In this document: positions 7,454 through 17,900 of the stretch, piece by piece
Position numbering within the stretch: the stretch's first letter is position 1
How the letters are laid out: each line of letters starts with the position of its first letter
Source of the DNA: Myroides albus
Lineage (GTDB): Bacteria > Bacteroidota > Bacteroidia > Flavobacteriales > Flavobacteriaceae
NCBI RefSeq assembly: GCF_009711045.1
Contig: NZ_WMJX01000005.1
Coordinates: forward strand, 62,001 to 126,000
DNA: 64,000 bases
Direction of reading: 5' to 3'
Notes under the pieces: generated by a model
The model's input: the letters and a program-made list of their open reading frames with translations, nothing else
What the model was told of the DNA's origin: nothing
Database searches by the model: none
Translations under genes and position numbers: made by a program

Positions 7454-8134
7454 ATGAAGAAGTTAGTGTTATTGTTGTTGTTAATATCGGTGGCCAGTTG
7501 TAAGACGGAAGATAGTAAGGTTCAAAATGATTTACAAGTAGAAGGATTACAAGGGAAAGTCAAAACGTATACAAAAATAACTACAGATTTACAGAAGTTT
7601 GAAACTCAAAAAAGTGTTTACCACTTTAATACAGATGGGTTTATTACAAGTGTAGAAGGCTATTTAGTTGTTCAAGAACCAGAGGTTGGAAACGTTGATT
7701 TGTCCGTTTCAAAGATTGATTACGAACCATATAAAGGAAACAAAAGAGAACTGAAAGTAAAAGGGATAGAGGGTGTTTCTCCGATTATATCTACAGAGGA
7801 ATGGAATTCAAATAACCAGTTAATCACCTATCAAAAGAATGGAGATTTTATATCTAATAAAATACATTCTTTCAACGATAAAGGACAATTGCTATCTATT
7901 GAAAGTAATGGAACTGTCTCTGATATAGCGTTTAACATAGTGGAAAGTTATTATTATAATGATGATAATACAATCCAGAAAGTGATCAGAGAGGATAGAG
8001 ATAGTGAACAAAAGCGAGAACAAACCTATAAAGTATGGGGCAAGGATAAAGAGGGGAATCCTGCTGTGTTAGAAAAATCAGTAAAGGATCTTGTCGTATC
8101 AAGAGTTCTCTATGAATATGAATATTACGAATAG
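7454..8134 (+). CDS. Tandem YD-like lipoprotein, copy 4
   Basis: This is the last intact member, 226 residues. The signal MKKLVLLLLLISVASC carries a clear lipobox (VASC). It shows the same plan: GLQGKVKTYTK after the signal, YEPYKGNKRELK near the middle (nearly identical to the EPYKGNKR block of copy 1), FNDKGQLLSIE repeats and a C-terminal YEYEYYE. It is separated from copy 3 by the pseudogene and the G-rich element, so it probably has its own transcript. A terminator follows at once. Confidence 0.75.
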   Translation: MKKLVLLLLLISVASCKTEDSKVQNDLQVEGLQGKVKTYTKITTDLQKFETQKSVYHFNTDGFITSVEGYLVVQEPEVGNVDLSVSKIDYEPYKGNKRELKVKGIEGVSPIISTEEWNSNNQLITYQKNGDFISNKIHSFNDKGQLLSIESNGTVSDIAFNIVESYYYNDDNTIQKVIREDRDSEQKREQTYKVWGKDKEGNPAVLEKSVKDLVVSRVLYEYEYYE

Positions 8135-8138
8135 ATAT

Positions 8139-8162
8139 AAGGTGCTTGAAGCACCTTTTTTT
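8139..8162 (+). terminator. Terminator of the tandem family
   Basis: AAGGTGC / GCACCTT stem with a TTGAA loop and seven T, four bases after the stop of copy 4. Confidence 0.88.
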
Positions 8163-8274
8163 ATGTGAATTTGTTAAAGATTGTCACTTTTTATAGATAA
8201 GTGAGTAGTTCTGTTGTACTTAAGGTACTAATTGTGTATTTTGCTGGCCTATAATTTTATTAAAACTAACCAAA

Positions 8275-9831
8275 ATGAGAATTAACAAGGCTATAAAAGT
8301 AGGAGTACTTGGAGTAACTTTATTTTCAAGTTCATTTATTTTTTCGCAAACAACACAAGACCCAATTGTAGAAGCAATTGTCAAAGAAGGGACAGCTAAT
8401 TCCCAATTAAAGAATTATGCATTTGAACTAATGGACGTCATTGGGCCTCGCTTAGTGGGAACACCACAAATGATGCAAGCACATAATTGGGTAAAAGACC
8501 AATATATCGCTATGGGATTAGAAGCTCGTAATGAAGAATATGGAACTTGGAAAGGATGGGAAAGAGGTACTACTCAGATTACGATGACCTCTCCAAGGTT
8601 AAAAAGCCTTGAAGGAACGCAGTTAGCATGGAGCCCCGCAACTAAAAAGCAAGGAGTTGAGGCAGAAGTAGTTTTACTTGTGGATGCAAAGAACACTACA
8701 GAGTTTAACTCTTGGTTATCTACGATTAAAGGCAAGTTTGTCATGATCTCAATGCATCAGGAGAGTGGAAGACCAGACTATCAGTGGAAGGAGTACGCTA
8801 CAGAAGAATCTTATACAAAAATGACAGTAGCAAGAACCGCAGCATCAAAGGCATGGTCTCAACGCCTTAAGAATACTGGGTTTACTGAAAAGGAATTACC
8901 TAAAGTATTAGAAGATGCAGGTGCTGTAGGAGTAATAAAGTCATCTTGGAGTGGGGTAATGGGAGCGAATAAAATATTCGGAACAGATACTAATAAAATT
9001 CCAGTAGTAGATTTGTCATTAGAAGATTATGGACTACTCTACAGATTGGCGGAGAATGGAATTACTCCAAAGGTAAATATCAATGCGCAGTCTAAGGATC
9101 TTGGAACTGCCAAAACGTATAATACCATAGCAGAGTTTAAAGGAAGTGAAAAAGCAGATGAATATGTTGTTCTTTCTGCACATTTAGATAGTTGGGATGG
9201 TGGAACAGGAGCAACTGATAACGGCACTGGAATTATCACGATGATGGAAGCAGTTCGTATTTTGAAAACAGTTTTGCCGAATCCTAAGCGTACCATTTTG
9301 ATTGGAAACTGGGGAAGTGAGGAGCAAGGATTGAATGGATCTCGTGCATTTGTTGCAGATCACCCAGAACTGCACGACAAGATTCAAGTAGTTTTTAATC
9401 AAGATAATGGTACTGGACGTATTGCAAATATTTCGGGACAGGGATTCTTACATGCTTATCAATATCTATCAGATTGGTTATATGCAGTACCTACTTCGTT
9501 TAAGCAAGATCTTAAAACACATTTTCCTGGTTCTCCTTCTGGAGGAGGGTCTGATCACGTTTCATTTGTGAGTAAAGACATACCAGGTTTTATGTTGAGT
9601 TCATTGAGTTGGGGATACGGACAATATACTTGGCATACCAATAGAGATACTGCAGATAAAATCGTGTATGACGATATACAAAATAATGCTATCTTGATAG
9701 CTATATTAGCCTATAAGGCGAGCGAACAAGAAGAATTAGTTTCAAGAGAAAAGGTTGTTCTTCCTTTAAATGAAAAAGGTGAACGTCAACAATGGCCTGT
9801 TTCTAAGGGACCAAAACGCAAACAAGAGTAA
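8275..9831 (+). CDS. Secreted M28 family metallopeptidase
   Basis: This encodes 518 residues with a signal peptide (about 1-24, ending FSQ). A PA-like insert lies at about 130-260, followed by the M28 catalytic domain from about 285. The two-zinc centre is complete: His303 and Asp305 in SAHLDSWDGG, bridging Asp315, Glu349/Glu350 in WGSEEQG (general base and ligand), Asp377 in FNQDNG and His454 in WHTNRDTAD. The plan resembles carboxypeptidase Q/aminopeptidase proteins. It should cleave small peptides in the periplasm or outside the cell. The C-terminal tail is basic. It is transcribed alone with its own terminator. Confidence 0.92.
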   Translation: MRINKAIKVGVLGVTLFSSSFIFSQTTQDPIVEAIVKEGTANSQLKNYAFELMDVIGPRLVGTPQMMQAHNWVKDQYIAMGLEARNEEYGTWKGWERGTTQITMTSPRLKSLEGTQLAWSPATKKQGVEAEVVLLVDAKNTTEFNSWLSTIKGKFVMISMHQESGRPDYQWKEYATEESYTKMTVARTAASKAWSQRLKNTGFTEKELPKVLEDAGAVGVIKSSWSGVMGANKIFGTDTNKIPVVDLSLEDYGLLYRLAENGITPKVNINAQSKDLGTAKTYNTIAEFKGSEKADEYVVLSAHLDSWDGGTGATDNGTGIITMMEAVRILKTVLPNPKRTILIGNWGSEEQGLNGSRAFVADHPELHDKIQVVFNQDNGTGRIANISGQGFLHAYQYLSDWLYAVPTSFKQDLKTHFPGSPSGGGSDHVSFVSKDIPGFMLSSLSWGYGQYTWHTNRDTADKIVYDDIQNNAILIAILAYKASEQEELVSREKVVLPLNEKGERQQWPVSKGPKRKQE

Positions 9832-9833
9832 AG

Positions 9834-9865
9834 AAAAGGGATACTGAACTCAGTATCCCTTTTTT
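9834..9865 (+). terminator. Terminator after the M28 peptidase
   Basis: GGGATACTGA pairs with TCAGTATCCC, preceded by A and followed by six T. Confidence 0.9.
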
Positions 9866-9992
9866 AGTTTTATTAGAAAGTAGCCGTATTTGATCTCTTT
9901 TGGATACTTTTACTTGATGATGTGTTAAAATGTGTTCTGTTTAAGAGGTATTGTGAATTTATTTTTTTTATTTTGTGTTAAAATGAGATAAT

Positions 9993-10382
9993 ATGAAAAA
10001 AATAGCTTTGGTTTTAACAGTGGTATTAAGTAGTTTGGCTTTTAGCTGTTCTTCTGATGACGGTGGAATGACAGTAAACGATAAAGATGTAACTGCGGAT
10101 TTTATTAATACTCATATGGTAGATAAATCTGGAAAAGAGTATACCAGTTTTAATTATAAAGTCGTGTCTACAGCAAATTTAGCACTGGATGGACGATTGG
10201 AATTAACGACAGTAAAGAATGAAGTATTTAAGTCTGACTATTTTCAGATTAGACCTAATGGCAACGTAGTTGTACCTGTTTTGGTTGAAGGTAAAGTAGG
10301 AGGTGAAGAATACATTAAAAGTAAAAAAGTATATGTAAGTCCAGCTAAGCCTATCACAGATCCGATTTATCCTAAGTTATAG
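9993..10382 (+). CDS. Small lipoprotein, unknown function
   Basis: The protein has 129 residues with a lipoprotein signal MKKIALVLTVVLSSLAFSC followed by Ser-Ser-Asp-Asp-Gly-Gly, consistent with surface export in Bacteroidota. The mature part of about 110 residues is rich in strands (FNYKVVSTANLALDGRLELTTV) and probably forms one small beta domain. I recognise no family. No neighbour in an operon helps; a two-way terminator lies about 80 bases downstream. Confidence 0.7.
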   Translation: MKKIALVLTVVLSSLAFSCSSDDGGMTVNDKDVTADFINTHMVDKSGKEYTSFNYKVVSTANLALDGRLELTTVKNEVFKSDYFQIRPNGNVVVPVLVEGKVGGEEYIKSKKVYVSPAKPITDPIYPKL

Positions 10383-10707
10383 GTAAACTTGGTTTGCAAA
10401 GATGGCTATTTTACTGTAAGGTAACATAATATGCAACAATTGTAAAATAGATAAATGAAAAAGAGGGCATCTAAATTTTAGATACCCTCTTTTCTTTTGG
10501 ACAGTGATATATTGCCTTAATTATCTTAAGCTTCGATTATGTGTTAGCCCATTAGGAGAAGATGATTTTGATTTAAAGCTCATTTATTAGTTTGTTAATA
10601 TTACTATAGTGCGCTTATTATCAATAAATGCAAACTCCATGATGCATATAATGACCTTTTGTTTATGGGTTTATCGTATAATCGAGAATGATCTCTTTTT
10701 GTATAGC
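10383..10707. other. Intergenic stretch with one terminator
   Basis: The 325 bases between the convergent small lipoprotein and phosphodiesterase genes hold one hairpin terminator (10459-10493) and otherwise plain AT-rich sequence. I see no gene, RNA or repeat. Confidence 0.6.
10459..10493. terminator. Bidirectional terminator
   Basis: GAGGGCATCTAAA pairs with TTTAGATACCCTC with one C/A mismatch; A and T runs flank both sides, so it can end both convergent genes. Confidence 0.8.
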
Positions 10708-11691
10708 TTATTTAAAAGCATCTTTTATTACTTTTCCTTTTGCGTATTCTAAAGGAAATTCTAATAATTCAGCTACAGTGCTTGCTACGTCAATTTGCTC
10801 GTAGTTTCCAGTTGAAATAGTAGCGTTTTGTTTAAAATCAGGTCCCATAGCAAAAAACTCTATATGACGACATCCTGTACAATCATCTCCGTGATCTTTA
10901 AAACCTGTTTTGTGCCCGTCAATGTGTCTTCCATGGTCATTAGATACGATTAATGTTGTTTTGTCTTTGTATTGAGGTAGTGCTTGGATATAGTCCCAAA
11001 TATCCTTAATTGATTGGTCAGTAATTTGAATAGATTCGATGTACTTCTTCCAATTATTTCCGTGTCCATAAGAATCGACATCCTTTAGGTTAACTACGAT
11101 TAGATTTGGAGAATGTTTAACCATGACATCTCTTAAGTTATTCATGGTAACCATATCTTCTCTATATCCTGTTCCGTTACCTGCTATACCAGCATCCGTT
11201 GCAGGCATATATTTATTGTTCCACTCTTGTTGTTTGCTATTGTTTAGTACAGCTAATTTATCTTTAGAAACGATTACCCATGCTTTTAGGGAGTCTGCTT
11301 TGCTGTGTTTTAACCACTGTTGTAGAACAGAAGGATAAGTAGGTAATTCTTTACCATTGTTACTTATAGTATCGTACACTCCCGTTATAAGTGCAGTATG
11401 CCCCGCATTCGTATTCGTCATACCATTGTTTTGGAAGTTGTTGATAAACACCCCTTGCTTGAGTAGTTCTACGCGATTTGGGATGTATTGTTGTTTTTCT
11501 TCTAACCATGTCTCAGACATTCTTGGCCCGTCAATTGAAAGAATAATCACATTTTCTGTTTTGTACTTTTTGCCTGGTTCTTCTGGTTTCTCGATTGGTT
11601 TTTCGTTGTCAGTGATTTTAGTGCTGTTGTCGTCACTTGAGCATGCCATCAAGGTAAAAAGTGCTGAAAATAGAATAATTGTTTTTTTCAT
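10708..11691 (-). CDS. Alkaline-phosphatase-superfamily lipoprotein (phosphodiesterase/sulfatase-like)
   Basis: This 327-residue lipoprotein has the signal MKKTIILFSALFTLMAC followed by SSDDNS and a Lys/Glu/Pro-rich linker to about residue 45. The catalytic domain shows the superfamily's metal sites: Asp54 in ILSIDG, the putative nucleophile Thr94 in NTNAGHTALITG, Asp206 and His210 in DVDSYGH, Asp252-His253 in NDHGRH, and a His near 267 in FKDHG. Such enzymes hydrolyse phosphate or sulfate esters using two metal ions. CTGC at 271-274 could form a disulfide. The location is probably the outer membrane. The exact substrate is unknown. Confidence 0.85.
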   Translation of the reverse strand: MKKTIILFSALFTLMACSSDDNSTKITDNEKPIEKPEEPGKKYKTENVIILSIDGPRMSETWLEEKQQYIPNRVELLKQGVFINNFQNNGMTNTNAGHTALITGVYDTISNNGKELPTYPSVLQQWLKHSKADSLKAWVIVSKDKLAVLNNSKQQEWNNKYMPATDAGIAGNGTGYREDMVTMNNLRDVMVKHSPNLIVVNLKDVDSYGHGNNWKKYIESIQITDQSIKDIWDYIQALPQYKDKTTLIVSNDHGRHIDGHKTGFKDHGDDCTGCRHIEFFAMGPDFKQNATISTGNYEQIDVASTVAELLEFPLEYAKGKVIKDAFK

Positions 11692-11981
11692 TTTTTATAA
11701 TTTTTGTTTCATCAAAGTAACCAAGTATAAATGTGAATAAAGAGATTTTAGTATTATCAAATTGTGAAGTATTAGTTGGGAAAAAAGGGGTATTGTTTCT
11801 AAATTATTAATAGATCTCTTGTATTTAATAAGGGGATATTAAGAGATGCGAGTATATTATTTAAAGGTGTTAAACCACAATTCTTTTCGACAAATCTCGT
11901 TTTCTTTTTGAAGAAGTGATGAGATATTGGTAATGTCATTTCTTATTATAGTAACTTTATAGAATATTATAAAAAAGAATT

Positions 11982-14900
11982 ATGAAGAATATAGGGATGT
12001 ATTTAATGCTTTTTGCTCCTATTATTACATTTGGACAGGGGGGAAGTAATAATGAGCTTTCTAAACTTTGGAAGAACGTTCTGGATAAAGAGCGCAATTA
12101 TGAAGTTAAAGAAATGAGGTCTGAAGTAGAACAGATTATTGACTTATCTCGTAAACAAAAAGACCAAGCAAGTCTTTTGAAAGCGATGTTTTATAAGGCG
12201 AAAATCATGATTACTACGGAGGCTGAACAAGATTATAATGTCAACGTAATAATGGATTCTTTTGAAGACGAACGCAAAAGTGCAAGTGGTATTTATGCTG
12301 CAGTTATAGATGCGTATATAGCTAAACTTTACGTTATCTATAAAAGTGAAAATCTCTATACAATTTCTAATAGGACAGCATTAGCAGATAAAAATGACAA
12401 TAGCGATATTCGCTTTGCTACTATAGAGATGTTAGATCTCCAAATAAACAAGTACTATAAGAGTGCAATCGCCTTGAGTAAGCAATATCCATTTACTTTA
12501 GTAGAGGATTGGCAATTATTGTTTTTATACGACAAGAAGTCTTCTATTGACTTATCCTATTTTTCAGTTTACGAAGCTATTCGTTTAGACTATGCTAATT
12601 TCTTAAAGTTTAGTTATGACTATACTTTAAGTGAAAAAGACATTGAGGCTAAAACGTTAGAAGGAGAAAAATATGAAAAAGAAGTAATCAGTGATTTGCA
12701 GAAGAGAAATCAAAAAGATTTGGTACTTTATGTCAGCTTGTATCAAGTTCAGAATAATCATCGTTTGACTTCAGTGGATAAAAAGGCACTTTATGAACAA
12801 TTGCTGAAGGAGAACGCAACTCATGTCGCAGTCAATAAAGTGTACGCTCAGTTTCTTTACGATAATTTTTCTCAGTATTCTGTGACAAATGACTTTAAAG
12901 TTGAAGGACAAGAAGTATTGGCTTTTGCAGATAAAGCTTTGTCTACGCTAAAGGGAAAAATCACAGTTGAAGAAGAAAAGTTCTTTACAAGTATTAAACA
13001 GAATATAAGTAATGCCAAAATTGCAATAAGAACTTCAACTTATGCACTAGAGAATAAACACATTCCCCTATTTGTAGAGTACAAAAATACAGATAAGGTA
13101 TATGTACATATTTATGCCAATGAAAATAAGAACAATAGCAACGAGTTCGAATTTGATCTACATCAGAAAGAGGGGTATTCATATTTAACAACGCAAAGTA
13201 CGCGTGTAGATTCGTATGAATTGTCATTAAAGAAATATGATGACTATAAGACACATGCATCACACGTCGCTCTTCATGCTCTAACAGCAGGTAAGTATTT
13301 CATCGTTGTGAGTTCTTCTCCATTTGATAAGTTAATCGACGGAAAAGACAACGTAGAATACATTCCTGTAAATGTAACTGATAAAGTTATTGTCTTTGGG
13401 AAAAAGTCGTTGCGTGCCTATAATAGAGTAACAGGTGAACCATTGGCAAACGCTCGTATTAAAGTGGCAAATTCGAGAAGTGATAAGGATGATAAGAACT
13501 ATTGGGAAACAATTATAGTGACCGATAGTAAGGGGGAGCATGACTTGTCGTTAGATAAACAAACAGGAAATAGAAATTTCTCTTTTGAAGGCGATAATAT
13601 TATTTATTCAAATAGATATTATAAGAATGACTACTTAAATGAAATAGAAGATAAAAAGTATTCTTTGGCAAAGACTTTTTCTGATAGAGCAATTTACAGA
13701 CCAGGTCAAATAGTATATTTTAAAAGCATATTGACCTCTCTTGTAGGGGTGAAAGAAAAGATAGAACCAAATAAGCAAGTAGAGGTTATATTGAAGGACG
13801 TTGACAACAATTCAGTAGCGACACTTAAGTTGACTTCTAATGAGTTTGGTTCAATTCAAGGATCTTTCGTATTGCCTAACAGTGGAAGATTGGGCAGATA
13901 TAGTATTGAAGTACAAGGGGCAAATGGAGTACAGTATTTGAGCGTAGAAGAATACAAGCGTCCAAAGTTTGAGGTAAAAGTAGACAAGGTTAAAAAACCA
14001 TATCAAATTAATGATAAAGTTACGGTGACGGGAGAAGCAATCGCTTTTTCAGGAGTGAAAATCAGCAATGCTAAAGTTGTCTATCGCATTGATCGATCTA
14101 TAGAGTACACTTTTATGCCATGGTATAAGCGAATGTCTATACCTTATTATCCTATAGAGCAAATTAAACAAGGCGAAACAGTTACAGATCAGGACGGAAA
14201 GTTTACTGTTGACTTTAAAGCTATTCCGGAGAAAGAAGAAGTAGATAAAGACAGCACGCAAACTTATCTATATACCGTCAATGTTGATGTTGTGGATGAA
14301 ACAGGAGAAACACATTCTGTTTCAAGTATAGTAAGAGTAGGTAATAAATCAGTTATGCTTGATTTTGGTTTAGGAAATGTATTAACTCCAGAGGATTTAG
14401 CTCGTTTTACAATATCAACTAAGACTTTAAATCAGGAAGACTACCCTACAACAGGGGAGGTTGCCTTGTATGAGCTGAAATCCCTATATCCTACACGTGT
14501 CCTAAACAAAAAGCATTATCAGTTAAGTGACGAAGAAGTATATTCTTATAGTGAATTTGTGAAACTGTTTCCTTATTTGCCATATGGTAATGAATTGGAT
14601 AAGAAAAAGTGGAAAGAGGGAAAGGCAATCTTTACAAGAGGATTTAATACCAAGGAATCAAAGGAAATTACTTGGAAAGAATCGAATACAATTAAGTCAG
14701 GGTCTTATGTCTTAAAAGGTAAAGTAATCGGAGCAAATGGCGAATTGATAGAAGTTGATCAGCTTGTGCAGGTGGTCAATAAGTTAGATACTACTTCACC
14801 ATTAAGTGATTTAATTCAAGTAGAAGAAACGCAAGGTACTTATACAAACGGAGGCTCAGCCATTTTTAAGTTGAGAGCTGCCATTAATCAGACAAAAGTA

Positions 14901-17900
14901 TTGGTGGAGCTTTATGCATTGGGCGAGCGTAGATCAAGTAAATTGGTTGTGATTGACAAGGGAATTACGAATATAGAACTGCCAATTAAGAAAGAATACA
15001 AAGGAGAAGCAATCGTTTACTTTACAGCAGTTAAAGATAATTTATATCAAACGGAGTCTATCAGTATTACTGTGCCACAAGATAGAGAAAGTATCTCGAT
15101 CGAAATGGGAACGTTCAGGGATAAGTTGGCACCAGGTCAGCAAGAATCATGGAGTTTGACCATAAAAGGAGAACAAAAAGATAAAGTATTTGCTGAGGTT
15201 TTAGCATCTATGTATGATAAATCGTTAGACGAGTTTACTTTTCACTCCATGAATCATAGTTTTGTGAAAAGAAAAGAATATTATGATAATAGTAACTACT
15301 ACTCATTTAGGAAAGTATTTGATAATATAAATTATCCTACAACTATCTTATATACTATTGATAGTTATGAATCTTATTATATACCTGAATTAATAAAACT
15401 AAACACTTTTGGTTTTTCGTATAATTATTACTCTATTGCTGAGGGGAATAACATTTCTTCTGATGCTATCTTAGCTTCTGCGCCACCAAGTCCTGTTAAG
15501 GGGGGAGCTGTTATGGCTTCCGCTATGGCTGAACCAGGTATTGGAAGAGTAAGACCAAAAGGTGCAAAAGGTGTAGGTCCTTCACTTGAAGCAGGAGAAT
15601 TATATGTTGTAGATGGAGAAGTAAGAACAGAGTTGCCTGCAGCAAATTTAATTGCAGAAATGAATGTCTTAGAAGGAAATGAAGCTACTGCTTTGTATGG
15701 TAGTAGAGCAGCAAATGGTGTAATCTTAGTTACTACGAAAGAAGCAGCTCTACAAGAGTTAGCGCAAATTGAAAGTAGAAGTAATCTGAATGAAACGGCA
15801 TTTTTCTATCCACAACTTAAAACAGATAAAGATGGGAATATTGTGTTTGAGTTTAAGGCACCAGAGGCTTTAACTCAGTGGAAGTTTATGGCTTTTGCAC
15901 ATACGAAAGACTTGAAGAGTGCCTATATTGAGAAAATAGTCCAAACGCAGAAAGAGCTAATGGTTATTCCTCATACACCGCGTTTCTTGAGACAAGGAGA
16001 TAAATTGAATATTTCAGCTAAAGTGGCTAATTTAAGTGGTAAGGATCTGAATGGAACAGTAGCTTTAATGTTTTTCGATGCTGTGACAATGCAGCCAATA
16101 GATGAAACTTTTGCTAATAGCGAGAATCTAAAAGCATTTGCAACAAAAAAAGGAGAATCTGCTGTAGTAGAATGGGCTATCAGTGTTCCTGAAACCACAC
16201 AAGCAGTTGTATATAGAGTTGTAGCTAAATCAGGTGAGTATTCAGATGGTGAAGAATCTGTATTACCTGTATTAACTAATAATATATTACTAACAGAGGT
16301 GATGCCTATTTACGTGAAAGAAGGACAAGATAAACACTTTAATTTCGATCGCTTAGAAAGTGGCAGAACCAATACAACGCAAGATTATAGATTGACTTTT
16401 GAGATGACTACAAATCCGCTGTGGAATGCTGTATTCTCCTTGCCAAGTCTGAGGGATAATGACGTAAAAAATACAGATGGCATATTCCGTCAACTTTATG
16501 CCAATGTTATCTCTACAGGGATTATAAATAGCAATCCTAAAATCAAAAGAGTATTTGATCAATGGAATAAGTCAGGTGAAATTACATCGCGTTTAAGTAA
16601 GAATGAAGAACTACGCTCAATATTGTTAGCAGAAACACCTTGGTTAGTTCAAGCAGAGAAAGAGGAAGATAGAATGAAACGCATTGCTTTGTTATTCGAT
16701 TTGAATGAGATGCAATTAGACCGTAAAGATAAGTTTACTAAGTTAGCTCAACTGCAAAACAATGATGGAGGTTTCCCTTGGTTTGCAGGAAGTGATTCAA
16801 ACTTGTTCATTACGCAATCTATCGTAGAAGGTTTTGGAACCTTAAAAAAGATGGGAATGTTATCAGGTGATTTGGGCTTTGATTATAAAACGATGTTGTC
16901 TAATGCTATTCAGTATATTGATGGAGAACAATTCAAGAGTTACCAACGTCAAATGAAAAACAAGAAAGAAAACTATGCTCCTATAAATGCACAGTATTTA
17001 TACGTTCGTTCGTTCTTTATTGACGATATCAAAATCAAGGAGGAATATACAACGATGTTTAATTACTACTTGAAAAATGCTGAAGATGCAGATGTTGCTG
17101 AAGATGTCTATACAAGAGGGGTACATGCCATTATTGCTAACCGCTATGGGAAGACCAGTAAAGCAAATAAGTTGTTGAAGTCTATCTTTAGTCAAGCAGT
17201 GGAAACGGATGAAATGGGTACCTATTGGAAGAACAATAAATCAGGGTATTTATGGTATCAATTGCCTATAGTAAATCAAGTTTTATTACTTGAGGCAGCT
17301 AATGAGATTAACCCGACCAAGTATGAGAAAGAAATCGAGAATATGAAAGTATGGTTGTTGAAGAACAAACAAACAAATGGATGGTCTTCTGATCATGCAA
17401 CAGCTAAAGCAATTTACGCTTTAATGGGAATTGGCAAGTCATGGATTGATGCAGAGCAAGGAGTTAGTATTAAGATAGGAGGGGAACCTTTAGATATTGT
17501 AAAAGAAGAACAATTAACGAATGGATATGTTAAACAAGCTTGGTCAAAAGGAGAGATTAATCCATTGATGAAGTCGGTTGAAGTAAAGAAAACTTCTCCA
17601 GGGATAGCCTATGGGGCAATGTATTGGCAATATTTTGAAAATATAGATAAGATAACTTCTTCGAGTACAGGAGTCCGTTTTAATAAACAATTATTTATCA
17701 AGGTAAATACTGATAAAGGAGAAGTGTTACAAGAAATCACAGCTGCTACTCCTGTTAAAGTAGGGGATAAAATTACAGTACGCTTAGAAATTGAGATAGA
17801 TAGGGATATGGATTATGTTCATATCAAAGATATGAGAGCAAGTGGATTTGAACCTACAACGGTATTGTCTGGATATAGATGGGGTAGAGAATTGTCGTAC

